Shown here piece after piece: positions 1 through 8,637 of a stretch of DNA of 64,000 nucleotides. The translations under genes were made by a program, and so were the position numbers. The stretch lies in contig NC_135725.1 in assembly GCF_964656455.1 (NCBI RefSeq), positions 46,350,486 through 46,414,485 on the forward strand, given 5' to 3'. Position 1 is the first letter of the stretch. Every line of letters begins with the position of its first letter. Under the pieces are notes generated by a model. It was not told where the DNA came from. It saw nothing but the letters and a program-made list of their open reading frames with translations, and did not search any database. The stretch comes from Halichoerus grypus. Its lineage: Eukaryota; Chordata; Mammalia; Carnivora; Phocidae.

Positions 1-29
1 CAAGGATAGGGGCCCATATCTTTTAGTAC

Positions 30-395
30 CCAGTTGTGTTAGCTTTCTATGCCATGTAATAAATTACCACATTTATCTCCCAGTTTCTGTAGTTCTGAAG
101 TGAAGGCACAGCTTAACTGGATTCTCCACCCCAGGATCTCATCAAGCTGAGGTCTGGCTGTTAGCCAGAGCTGAGTTCTCATCAGAGGCTCAACTGGGGA
201 AAGATCTGCTTCTAAGTTCTCATGTTGTTGGCAGAATTCATCTGTTTGCACTTGCAGGACTGAGGTCCCCATCTTGCTGGCTGCTGGCTGTTGGCTATTC
301 TCAACCCTGAGAGGCTGCTCAGAGTTCCTTGTCATGAGGCTCTTCCTATGGGCCCTCTTATAATCTGATAGCTTACTTCTTCAAAGCCAACAATG
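30..395 (-). repeat. MaLR/MLT1-like LTR fragment
   Basis: The left part reads like the reverse complement of an ERVL-MaLR LTR end (TTAGCTTTCTATGCCATGTA, then AATAAATTACCAC), followed by the usual body with CTCAACTGGGGAAAGATC and repeated TGGCTG units. It is decayed, with no coding capacity. The 98-codon reading frame across it is a by-product of the LTR. Family assignment is from memory; MLT1 or a related MaLR is likely. Confidence 0.55.
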
Positions 396-403
396 GAAAG
401 ACA

Positions 404-665
404 TTGTTTTTTATTTCCAGTTTTACTGAGATATAATTGACATAAAATATTGTATAAGTTTAAGGTGTACAACACGTTGATTTAATACACTTATATATTG
501 CAAAATGATTGGCAGCATCATATTAGCTAACATCTCCATCCTGTCACACAATTAGCATTTCTTTTTTTGTGGTAAGAACACTTAAGATCTACTCTCTTAG
601 CAACTTTTAAATATATAATATAGTATTAGCTATAATATATTAGGCCCCAGAACTTCTTAATCAAG
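404..665 (-). mobile_element. Old L1 (L1M) 3'-end fragment
   Basis: On the minus strand this matches the 3' end of an old mammalian L1: TTTTACTGAGATATAATTGACAT, then a block with TTAGCTAACATCTCCATC and AGATCTACTCTCTTAGCAAC, ending CCCCAGAACTT. It is diverged and lacks a clear poly-A or TSD. It directly follows the LTR relic. Confidence 0.65.
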
Positions 666-1234
666 ATTAACTGGAAGGAGAAACATTTTCTTTGCTAAAA
701 TAAAAATATACCATCCTGAGGATCTACTAGGCCTCCTCCATTCTACTATCAAAAGCTGAATAACTGACGGTATGGCCCCTTTTTCTTGAAAGCTAGGAAA
801 CTGAGTTACTCAATGAAATTTGATAGACCCCAGAACATTCCCATTAATAGATGGTTTTGCAGACACATTGTTAATACGGATAGCAGAGAGTACGGAAAAG
901 ACCGTGTACACTTGCTGGTGAAATGAACTAAGGGGAATATTCCTGGTAGCAGGTAGATACCCCCAGTGTGAAGCAGGTTTCCACTTAGATATAGGAACAC
1001 ACTGGAAAGCTACAGTGAGGAGGTCTGTTACCTATGTCAGTGTTGGAACTGGACACTGACCTGAAGAGAAAACAGTGAGACTTTTCAAGGAAATCACCTA
1101 GGACTGAAAAAAACAACAACAACATTGTTTTGTTCTTCTTGAACCTCTTTGGCACTGCTTCTTTGAGGCTAGACCAATTTTGGAGATTTTAATAAAATTT
1201 CCTGGGTTGGATGGACTCAGACATTGGCTGTGTT
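666..1234. other. Unassigned sequence
   Basis: No recognised repeat, exon or RNA is visible. The sequence is AT-rich with short open frames full of low-complexity residues. It runs up to the TSD of the SINE that follows. Confidence 0.4.
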
Positions 1235-1250
1235 AAGGTTCTCTTAATTG

Positions 1251-1446
1251 GGGGCGCCTGGGTGGCTCAGTGGTTAAGCGTCTGCCTTCAGCTCAGGTCA
1301 TGATCCCAGGGTCCTGGGATCGAGCCCTGCATCAGGCTCCCTGCTCCGCGGGAAGCCTGCTTCTCCCTCTCCCTCTCCCCCTGCTTGTGTTCCCTCTCTC
1401 GCTGTGTCCCTGTCAAATAAATAAATAAAATCTTTAAAAAAAAAAA
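1251..1446 (+). mobile_element. Carnivore SINE (CAN-SINE), with TSD
   Basis: Full-length tRNA-derived carnivore SINE. The head GGGGCGCCTGGGTGGCTCAG carries the internal Pol III promoter region, followed by GGTCATGATCCCAGGGTCC, a CT-rich stretch, then AATAAATAAATAAAATCTTT and poly-A. Flanking duplication AAGGTTCTCTTAATTG (1235-1250) and AAGGTTCTTTTAATTG (1447-1462) differ at one base. Subtype: 'GTCTGCCTTCAGCTCAGG'. Confidence 0.97.
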
Positions 1447-1684
1447 AAGGTTCTTTTAATTGGCAAATTGTGCTTATGTTAAGCAATTCTTAATAGTGCC
1501 TTCACTGGTAGATTATTAAGCTTTAGGTAAATCAACGTAGCTCTTCCTCAAGATCAATGACCCATGGCACAGGATAATTGCCATGAACACTTGTATTTCC
1601 TGTTCCTGCATCTGTGTGGTCTTTGGATATTGGCACATTTGGCAGGGCACATGATAGAATATTGAGTGCACAAAATTTAAAATT

Positions 1685-2015
1685 ACTAGACTTGCTCCTG
1701 GGTCCTAGGTCTGCCATGACTGGTTATGTGATGTTTGGCAACCAACAATAATTATAATTCATAATTCCTCTTGATCTTAACTATAAAATGGAAATTGATA
1801 TAATAAAGGGTGATTAAAAGCACTTTGTTCATCCCACACTGTACTAGATTCTGGTGGGGTGAGGAGGGTAGGAGAGCATGGTTAAAGAATTATGACTCAG
1901 TTCTTACTTTCAAATGAGCTGTCCTACCTACCTCATAGGGTTGAAAATATCAAGGGAAGTGGTTTATATGCTTTGAAAAAGTGTAACGTGCTATGTAAGT
2001 GCAATTATTACTTTC
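1685..2015 (+). repeat. MIR-like ancient SINE, degraded
   Basis: Resembles MIR in the order of its motifs: GGTTATGTGATGTTTGGCAA (like the tGTGTGACCTTGGGCAA core), ACTATAAAATGGAAATTGATA, and after an interruption near 1816-1920, CCTACCTCATAGGGTTGAAA. Heavily diverged; boundaries approximate. Confidence 0.5.
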
Positions 2016-2879
2016 ACTGAAGAAAACATGCTGGTTTCTATAGTTCAAAATAATTTGTTTTCCTGACAACATGATGCTTCCATGTATTTTTGACCAATTC
2101 CCTATCCCCCAAAAATGTCTGTCTCTTTAGGTCAGTGACAGCATCCTATAACATTGTCACCTGGAGAAATGGAGGTCATTCTGTCCTTCTTTGTCATTCC
2201 TTCTTCAATTTCCAAGACACTGACTACCCTTAGCTCTCCCTTACAAGGACTTGGTGGAAAAGTAATCCCTTTGTTTCAGCACCACCTTTGATGCACCCCC
2301 ATGCTGACTCCAAACAGCTCATGTTCACAAAATTGAGCTTTCCTCTTATTCTCACATATTCAGTCAGAGCTCCATATGGGTAAGCAGGAGATCCCAGATG
2401 GCCTGACCACTTCCTGGATCATAAAGCTTCTCAGTATATAAAATAGAAATCTCTTTGATGATCCATGTATTTGTCAGGATTTGTTACACAACACATGTCC
2501 CAGGAAAGTCTCCTGTGATTTCCAGCACCTCTATCATAAGCCCAGATAGACAGTTGGTTGGTATGTTTGTTTATTTAGCTTTCACTTGGGCAGTTGGTTG
2601 CAAAGTTTCCTATTTCTTTTTCTTCTGCATGCCTCATCATCTCCTCACTTAGAACACAGTCATGAAGCCCTTACTTTAAAAAACACATGAATGCTAAGAT
2701 CCAGGATGGAACACTAATTCTCTAAAATAGTGTCATGTTCTTAGTTATTTGAAATATATTTCTCATCAATTATTTGAGTTCCCCGGCTCTCATCTACCTA
2801 AGTGGCAAATACCCAATCTGAATAAATTCTGGCACAAGAGGAAATGCCCAAGACTTGCTAAATCTAAGATAAATTTTAC
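2016..2879. other. Unassigned sequence
   Basis: I see no recognised repeat or gene. Short frames (for example the 65-codon one at 2455-2652) have no recognisable domain. Composition is AT-rich and unstructured. Confidence 0.4.
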
Positions 2880-2915
2880 TTTAAATATGTGTATTTATTT
2901 AACAAATATGTAATG

Positions 2916-3126
2916 GGGGGTCCATGGGTGGCTCAGTTGGTAAAGTGTCCAACTCTTGGTTTTGGCTCAGGTTATGATCTCAGAGTCCTGAGATCAAGTC
3001 CCATGTTGGGCTCCATGGTCAGCAGAGTCTGCCTGAGATTCACTCTCCCTCTCCTTCTGCCCCTCCTGATCATGCTCTCGCTCTCTCTCTAAAATAAATA
3101 AATAAAATCTTAAAAAGAAAACAAAA
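2916..3126 (+). mobile_element. Carnivore SINE inserted in L2, with TSD
   Basis: SINE body GGTCCATGGGTGGCTCAGTTGG, older 'CCAACTCTTGGTTTTGGCTC' subtype, CT-rich middle and AATAAATAAATAAAATCTTA tail. A perfect 15-bp duplication AACAAATATGTAATG lies at 2901-2915 and 3127-3141, defining insertion into the L2 relic. Confidence 0.97.
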
Positions 3127-3283
3127 AACAAATATGTAATGAATTCTTACTATGTATGACACTGTTGTGGGTGCTGAGCAGAGTAACAAAATAGACAAAA
3201 ATCCTTATCCTTCTAAACATCCTTATTCTTATCTCACTAGAACTTATATACTAGTGAGAAAGAGGAGAAGAAAACTATGACAG

Positions 3284-3389
3284 AGAAAGAAGGAAGAAGA
3301 AGAAGAAAGAAGAAGAAGAAGAAAGAAGAGGAGGAGGAGGAGGAGAAGGAGGAGAAGGAATAGGAGAAGGAGAAGGAGAAGAAGAAACA
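3284..3389 (+). repeat. Purine (GAA/GGA)n microsatellite
   Basis: About 105 bp of almost uninterrupted A and G, mainly AGA, AGAAGA and GAGGAG units. The mirror-like purine strand is the type that can form triplex (H-DNA) and is prone to length change. Long leucine- and serine-rich frames on the complement are artefacts of this tract. Confidence 0.95.
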
Positions 3390-3875
3390 GGTTAATTGTG
3401 ATAAGTACCATGGAGAAAAAAAGAACAACAGGAGTGGGGATGGAATTTAACATTTTAAATGCCAAGAATAGGCTATGAGGATGAGGGAGAAACAGATGTA
3501 ATGGTGGCTTAGGGAAAGTGTTGATAGTGAGAGTGATGAGAAGATGTCGCTTTCTGGGTTGATTTTTAAATTAGTGCCAACAGGATTGGTGATAAAGTGA
3601 ATTGGAGAGAAAGAAAAGACAGTGAACATGAGAGAACTAACTTGGGGTAGAAGGTGAGGGACTTATTTTGAAAGACGAAGGTAGGGGAGGTGTTAGATGT
3701 TTGAAGAAAGAGGAGAAAGTATGAAATAGAAATTTAGGAAGGAACAGAAAGGAGAAAGAAAGACCCAAAACCATAATAAATAGTCATTTTCTAAAATTGA
3801 AAAAAAGACATAAGTTCTCAGATTGGAAGTGCATCTCCAAGTCTTGAACAGAATATATAACAATAAATTCACACC

Positions 3876-4260
3876 AGGGGCATTTGGGTGGCTCAGTCAC
3901 TTAAGCATCCGACTCTTGATTTTGGCTCAGGTCATGATCTCAGAGTGGTGAGATCGAGCCCTGTGTCAGGATCTGCGCTGAGTGTGGAGCCTGCTTAAGA
4001 TTCTCTCTGCCCAGGCGCCTGGGTGGCTCAGTTGGTTAAGCGACTGCCTTCGGCTCAGGTCATGATCCTGGAGTCCCGGGTCGAGTTCCGCATCGGGCTC
4101 CCTGCTCAGCAGGGAGTCTGCTTCTCCCTCTGACCCTCCCCCCTCTCATGCTCTATCTCATTCTCTCTCTCAAATAAATAAATAAAATCTTTAAAAAAAA
4201 AAAAAAAAGGCTTCTCTCTGCCCATTCCCCCTCTCTAAAAATAAAAAAATAAAATAAAAA
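3876..4260 (+). mobile_element. Older carnivore SINE split by a younger SINE
   Basis: Outer element: head GGGGCATTTGGGTGGCTCAG, 'CCGACTCTTGATTTTGGCTC' subtype (3876-4012), resuming at 4224-4260 with its CT-rich end and A-rich tail. Outer duplications are about AAATTCACACC (3865-3875) and AAATTCACAAC (4262-4272). The interruption is the SINE at 4013-4211. Confidence 0.93.
4013..4211 (+). mobile_element. Younger carnivore SINE nested in an older SINE
   Basis: 'GCGACTGCCTTCGGCTCAGG' and 'GATCCTGGAGTCCCGGG' subtype, CT-rich middle, AATAAATAAATAAAATCTTT plus poly-A. The 12-bp target duplication TTCTCTCTGCCC (4001-4012 and 4212-4223) is made of the CT-rich sequence of the host SINE, which proves the order of insertion. 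Confidence 0.97.
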
Positions 4261-4806
4261 CAAATTCACAACTGGATACATCATAATGAACCTGCAGACC
4301 ATCAAAGAAAACTAGAAGACAATTAAAGCTCTTAGAGAGCAGACTTTTCCTTCATTGCAATCAATGCCAAAAATAACAGAATAAGATCCTCAGGGTTGAC
4401 AGGAAATAACTGTCAATCCACAATTTTTATGCCCAAACAATCTTTCAATTGTATAGACAAATAATGTCATTTTTCACCACAGAAAGACTTAGGGCTAAGC
4501 TTACCACCTACAGACCCTTACAAAGGAAACTATTAAATGATTACCTTAATCAAGAAGAAAAATTAACCCAGAAGGAAGAAGTGAAACAGTGAACATACAC
4601 ATATACACAAAGAACTAAAAATAACTATTTTTGAATTTTTAAAGCTACGACAAAAACTCTAAACAAAATTAAAAGATGGGAGTGGGGCAGGCTATGGATC
4701 CTGAAAGCTGGTAGAAAAAGATATGCTTATATATTTTGGCAAACATCTAAGAGTAGCAGCTAAAATGGTAGGCAAACAATCTCACTTATAAAACAGCAGA
4801 AGGGAG

Positions 4807-5002
4807 GGGTGCCTGGGTGGCACAGTTGATTAAGCATCTGACTCTTAATTTTGGCTCAAGTCACAATCTCGGGGTCATGGGATTGAGCCCTATGTCAGGC
4901 TCTGTGCTCAGTGCAGAGTCTGCTTCAGACTCTCTCTCCCTCTGTCCTCCTCCCATCCCCCACTCTCTAAGATAAACAAATAAATCTTAAAAAAAAAAAA
5001 AA
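4807..5002 (+). mobile_element. Carnivore SINE, with TSD
   Basis: Head GGGTGCCTGGGTGGCACAG, older 'CTGACTCTTAATTTTGGCTC' subtype with several substitutions, CT-rich middle, AAACAAATAAATCTT and poly-A. Perfect 12-bp duplication AGCAGAAGGGAG at 4795-4806 and 5003-5014. Confidence 0.96.
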
Positions 5003-5798
5003 AGCAGAAGGGAGAAAAGAATGTAGGAAGAATATAGGTATCCTATCAGTCCATGAGAAGAAAGGAAGTAAAAGAAAATAAGCAAGAATAAAGAAGGTGG
5101 TCAGAAAACCTGAAATAAAATGGTAGAAATAAACTCACATATATCAGAAAATGCAACCAATGTAAGTATTCCAACCTACCTAATAAAAAACACAGCTTGG
5201 CTTCCACAGTCTTTTGTAGGCAGTATAAAACTAGACTGTCTTTGTATCCCATATGGTGATCTCTGCTTCAGAGAATAAAAGAAAAGGTAACATATCCAGC
5301 TCATTTTGCAAGGTTAGTATAATAACACTGATATTAAAACCAGACAAGGAGTGTAGGATTGTTTAAGAAAAAGACATTTGCAGAGAGTTGCAAAATCCTA
5401 AATAAAATATTAACAGATCATTAAGCAGTGTATAAAAAACCAAGCAGTCTATCTCAGGAAGGTTCAGGATGGTTCAACATAAGGAAATCTCTCATATATC
5501 TTAAGTACGGATTAAAGGAGATAATTATATAATTATCTTAATAGATGCAGAAAAAATCGTTTGATAAAATCCAATATTTGGCAATATTTCTAAAAATCTC
5601 TGCAAACCAGAATAATAAGGGAACTTCCTTATTATTGAACCTTGGGAAGGAACAAGCCAACTTCTCTATTTGCTGATGATTTTATGATTGTCTAAGAAAG
5701 AGTCTAGGCAAGGTTAGAATCAATAAGAGAGTTTTAGAAATACAAACATCAGTGGTGTTCCTGTGGACTAGAAATAACCACGTAGAAAATGTAATAGA

Positions 5799-5981
5799 GG
5801 GGCACCTGGGTGGCTCAGGCAGCGTCCAACTCTTGGTTTCAACTCAGGTCATGGTCATGATCTCATGGGTCATGCTCAGCAGGGAGTCTGCTTGAAGATT
5901 CTCTCCCTCTGCTCCTCCCCCCACTCATGCACGCTCATTTGTTCTCTTTTTCTCAAATAAATAAATAAATCTTTTTAAAAA
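5799..5981 (+). mobile_element. Carnivore SINE inside old L1, with TSD
   Basis: Head GGGGCACCTGGGTGGCTCAG, with a short deletion after it and a shortened middle (no full 'GGGATCGAGCC' segment), CT-rich block and AATAAATAAATAAATC tail. Duplications GAAAATGTAATAGAG and GAAAATATAATAGAA (5784-5798 and 5982-5996). Confidence 0.95.
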
Positions 5982-6527
5982 AGAAAATATAATAGAAAAA
6001 GAGGATACCACTCAAATATCAGTGAAATGTAAAAAAAAATCTAGGGATAAACTAAGGAAAGATATGCTATAATTTTATGAGGAAGGCTTGAAAATAGCAT
6101 TGAAGGACACAAAGACATGCCATAAATACAGTGACATGCCATATTCATTGATGGAAAAAATTCAATAATAGAAAGACATCTGGTCTTCTCAAATTAACAT
6201 ATTAATTAAATTCCGATTAAAATCCATCAGAAATTTTCATGAAACTTAAAAGGCTGATCCTAAAATTTATATGGGAGAAAAAGAAAGACAAAAAGTATCC
6301 CAGGAAACTCTGAAGAACAAAATGAGTAGTTTGGCCGTATCAAATATCATGATTTATCACAAAGTTGTATTAAGAGAGTGTGATACCGGTGCGGGTAAAT
6401 AGACACATCAATCAATGGAATAGGATATCAAGACCGAAAAACAGACCTGTGTAGATCAAAAAAATTGACTGATTACAAATTAGTGGGGATAAGATGACTT
6501 ATTCAATAAATGCTGTTAGAATAATAG

Positions 6528-6677
6528 TTTTTTTTTTTTTTTAGGAGACGGGGCAGAGGGAGAGGGAGAATCTTAATCAGGCTCCAGGCGCGGCTCCATC
6601 TCTCAGCCCTGAGATCACAACCTGAGCCGTAATCAAGAGTTAAGACCCTTAACTGACTGAGCCACCCAGGTGCCCCG
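6528..6677 (-). mobile_element. Carnivore SINE, internally shortened
   Basis: Minus-strand copy: poly-T at the left, GGGGCAGAGGGAGAGGGAG, CTGAGATCACAACCTGAGCC, ending TGAGCCACCCAGGTGCCCC at the right. About 150 bp, shorter than full length. Flanks AGAATAAT and GGAATAAT are likely duplications; the old L1 reads continuously across. Confidence 0.93.
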
Positions 6678-7025
6678 GAATAATTGGCTATTTATACAGA
6701 AACTAAAATTATATTCTTTAATCTACAGCTCCCCCTAAATTCGTGGATGAATAAAGATCTAAATATGACAAATAAAAACTTAAATTGTTTAGAAGAAAAT
6801 GAAGTATGTCTTTATGTCTCTAAGCTAGAAAATAATTTCATAATAATTTAACCCAAAAAAGGGCATAAAACCTAAAGGAAAATATAAAGTCAACTTTATA
6901 AAAATGTAAAAATTCTGCACATCACAACACACCACAATGTAAAAAATTATACACAGGGAAAAGGTGTTTGCAACATATTTAACGTATATGGATATAGATA
7001 TAAATATACATTAAACTTTAGCATG

Positions 7026-7074
7026 TAGTAGATATTTTAGCATGGTTGAAAGGACCATGCTCAAGTATCTACTA
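7026..7074. other. Imperfect hairpin, 21-bp arms
   Basis: Arms at 7026-7046 (TAGTAGATATTTTAGCATGG plus T) and 7054-7074 pair with two mismatches around a 7-nt loop. It lies just past the readable end of the old L1. No conserved RNA family is recognised, and chance or a remnant of a palindromic element is likely. Confidence 0.6.
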
Positions 7075-7204
7075 ATGTAGATGTTTATATTCCAGTAATT
7101 CCAGTGTTTCAAAAACTTTAGGTTGTGCCCCCTTGACAGAGAACAAAATCAATTTTAGCGGGCACTGAACCAAACAGAGGGGTAAGGAAAGAAAGGGAAG
7201 GAGA

Positions 7205-7350
7205 GGAACAGTACATTTAGATCTTTATTCATCCATGAATTTGTGTGTATGTGTATGTAGATTAGGGATACAATTTTGCTTTGTTTTCTACATAAATAGC
7301 CAATTATTCTAGCACCATTTATTGAAGAATCCATTTTATCCTCCACTAAT
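7205..7350 (-). repeat. Second old L1 fragment, inverted relative to the first
   Basis: The reverse complement contains ATGGATGAATAAAGATC, AGAATAATTGGCTATTTAT and CTTCAATAAATGGTGC, the same ORF2 segment found on the plus strand at about 6500-6760. The two form a diverged inverted repeat roughly 450 bp apart. Too short to place in a subfamily. Confidence 0.65.
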
Positions 7351-7439
7351 TCACTAAATTAATGAAATCATCTTCGTAAGCTATGAATAGAAGGAAGGTA
7401 GAGGGGAGGAGAGAGGAAAATTGTATCAGAATTTGGATC

Positions 7440-7862
7440 AGAGGTCGGAAGGTGTAGTCAATACCAGTGATGACTCGGATTCCTTAGTGCACTCACCCCC
7501 ATCTGCTGCTAACTGCTCACAACTGCACTCTTTTCATTGGCTGATGGGAACCACTTCAACTGGAAATGCCTGAGAGGTTGCAGTCCTCCCCCAGCCCCCA
7601 CCACCAGGTAATCTACAGCCAATGGCTTATAAATAAGGGGCATGAAAGTCGGGTGCCTTGCCTCGGTGAGACACATCTGTGGTGCTTTCACGGCCCAGAA
7701 TTCCCTAAGAGCTCAGACTGAGGCTAGACTTTGGCAGAAATCACATCTTTGCTTAGCTCCCTCCTCTCTTCTGTCTCGCTTCCCTCACTTTCTTAAAGGT
7801 TTTCTCTTGCACAAGCAACTCTGTCCTAGGCTCTGCTGGTAGGGAACCTAACCTCAGACAGA
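7440..7862 (+). repeat. LTR-like sequence with TATA-type motif
   Basis: Low-confidence call. A stretch with CCAATGGCTTATAAATAAGG (about 7619-7638, CCAAT-like then TATA-like), CTCAGACTGAGGCTAGAC and an end reading GGGAACCTAACCTCAGACA looks like an old solo LTR. I cannot name the family and see no duplication. Confidence 0.35.
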
Positions 7863-7933
7863 GGGTAAATGCTTTTAAGAGTTTGCATGTGTGTAGCGGG
7901 TACTTATGTAAAATACATTGTTACAAGTTTGGG

Positions 7934-8098
7934 GGGGCGCCTGGGTGGCTCAGTGGGTTCGGCTCAGGTCCTGATCTCATGGGTTGTGGGGTCGAGCTCC
8001 ATGAAGGCTCGGTGCTGGGCGGGGAGTCTGTTTGAGATTCTCTCTCTTCTCCCTCTGCCTCTCCCCCACCTCGCTCTCTCAAATATATCTTTAAAAAA
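7934..8098 (+). mobile_element. Carnivore SINE, shortened head region
   Basis: GGGCGCCTGGGTGGCTCAG joins directly to GGTTCGGCTCAGGTCCTGAT, so about 15 bp after the head are missing. CT-rich middle, AAATATATCTTT and A8. Possible duplications AAGTTTGGG and AAGTCGGGG. Confidence 0.93.
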
Positions 8099-8433
8099 AA
8101 GTCGGGGTGCTTCAACTCTAGGAAGAATCATGCAAAGGAGAGGAGGGAGGGGAATGAAAGTGAGGAGAGGTGGCAGGAATTTTCACTCATCTGAAATACT
8201 GTCCTTACGAATGCTGAAGAAATTTGGAAAAGTTTGGGTTTTATTAAAGCTGGGACATGAGTGGGTACACCTGGTATCTTTATTTTATGGGTCTGATGAT
8301 TTTTCTGATACTTTATTTTACTGAAAATATTTCATGAAAAAAACAAGAGCTGGGGGCTCTAACTCCTCATTCAAACCTGTCCCACTCTCCTCCCCTGGTA
8401 CACTCCCATGGGGACATCTATGTGGAAGCAATT
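8099..8433. other. Unassigned sequence between two SINEs
   Basis: Purine-rich left part (AAAGGAGAGGAGGGAGGGG) and ordinary sequence to the right. The 151-codon frame overlapping here starts in the upstream SINE and has no recognised domain. Confidence 0.4.
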
Positions 8434-8440
8434 TGCTCTT

Positions 8441-8630
8441 TTTTTTTCTTTTAAAGATTTATTTGAGAGAGAGCAAACACAAGTGGGGAAAGAGCAGAGG
8501 GAGACCATCTCAAGCAGACTCCCCAGTGAGTGGGGAGCCTGACCTGGGGCTTGAACTCACGACCCTGAGATAGTGACCTGAGTGGAAAACCAAGAGTCCT
8601 TGCTTAACTGAAAGAGCCACCCAAGCACCC
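8441..8630 (-). mobile_element. Carnivore SINE, with short TSD
   Basis: Minus-strand copy: TTCTTTTAAAGATTTATTTG tail, GAGAGAGCAAACACAAG, AGCAGACTCCCCAGTGAGTG, ending AGAGCCACCCAAGCACCC. Duplication TGCTCTT at 8434-8440 and 8631-8637. Several substitutions suggest an older copy. Confidence 0.94.
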
Positions 8631-8637
8631 TGCTCTT

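Larger units (their letters stand above)
2880..3780 (-). repeat. L2 LINE relic, interrupted
   Basis: Minus-strand L2 3' region: TTATTTAACAAATATGTAATG, then TTACTATGTATGACACTG and GAGCAGAGTAACAAAATAGAC, then after a purine tract GTGATAAGTACCATGGAGAAA and GGAGTGGGGATGG. This is the usual order of reverse-oriented L2 ends. A CAN-SINE (2916-3126) and a GA tract (3284-3389) split it. The right limit is uncertain. Confidence 0.55.
3785..5280 (+). repeat. Ancient L1/HAL1-like sequence, upstream portion
   Basis: Diverged plus-strand LINE-related sequence between SINEs: AAAATTGAAAAAAAGACATA, GATACATCATAATGAACCTG, AATAACTGTCAATCC, GACCCTTACAAAGGAAACT, and AACCCAGAAGGAAGAAGTG then AATAACTATTTTTGAATTTT. 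This order resembles the region upstream of ORF2 in old L1 or HAL1 elements. It appears continuous with the ORF2 relic that follows. No open frame survives. Confidence 0.45.
5290..7010 (+). pseudogene. Ancient L1 ORF2 relic (reverse-transcriptase region to C-terminus)
   Basis: Broken ORF2 of an old L1. Visible pieces in translation order are a fragment encoding DAEK.FDKIQ in the RT domain (near 5545), the segment around 6200-6300 preceding the conserved FxWN-like region, the 'IDQWNR'-equivalent (ACATCAATCAATGGAATAGG, near 6405), and 'GKVFAT'-like sequence near 6960. Multiple stops and frameshifts make it non-functional. SINEs at 5799-5981 and 6528-6677 interrupt it. Confidence 0.75.

Noticed and set aside
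1251..1320. tRNA gene, from the tRNA-like head of the SINEs
   Set aside because: The head is the degenerate tRNA-derived promoter of the carnivore SINE; no cloverleaf with proper anticodon arm and 3' end is present in any of the 23 copies.
3237..3465. Leu/Ser/Phe-rich minus-strand frames resembling a signal or membrane peptide
   Set aside because: They are the translated complement of the GA microsatellite.
7869..8324. 151-codon plus-strand frame
   Set aside because: A large part is translated carnivore SINE (7934-8098); similar peptides recur at every SINE in the window.
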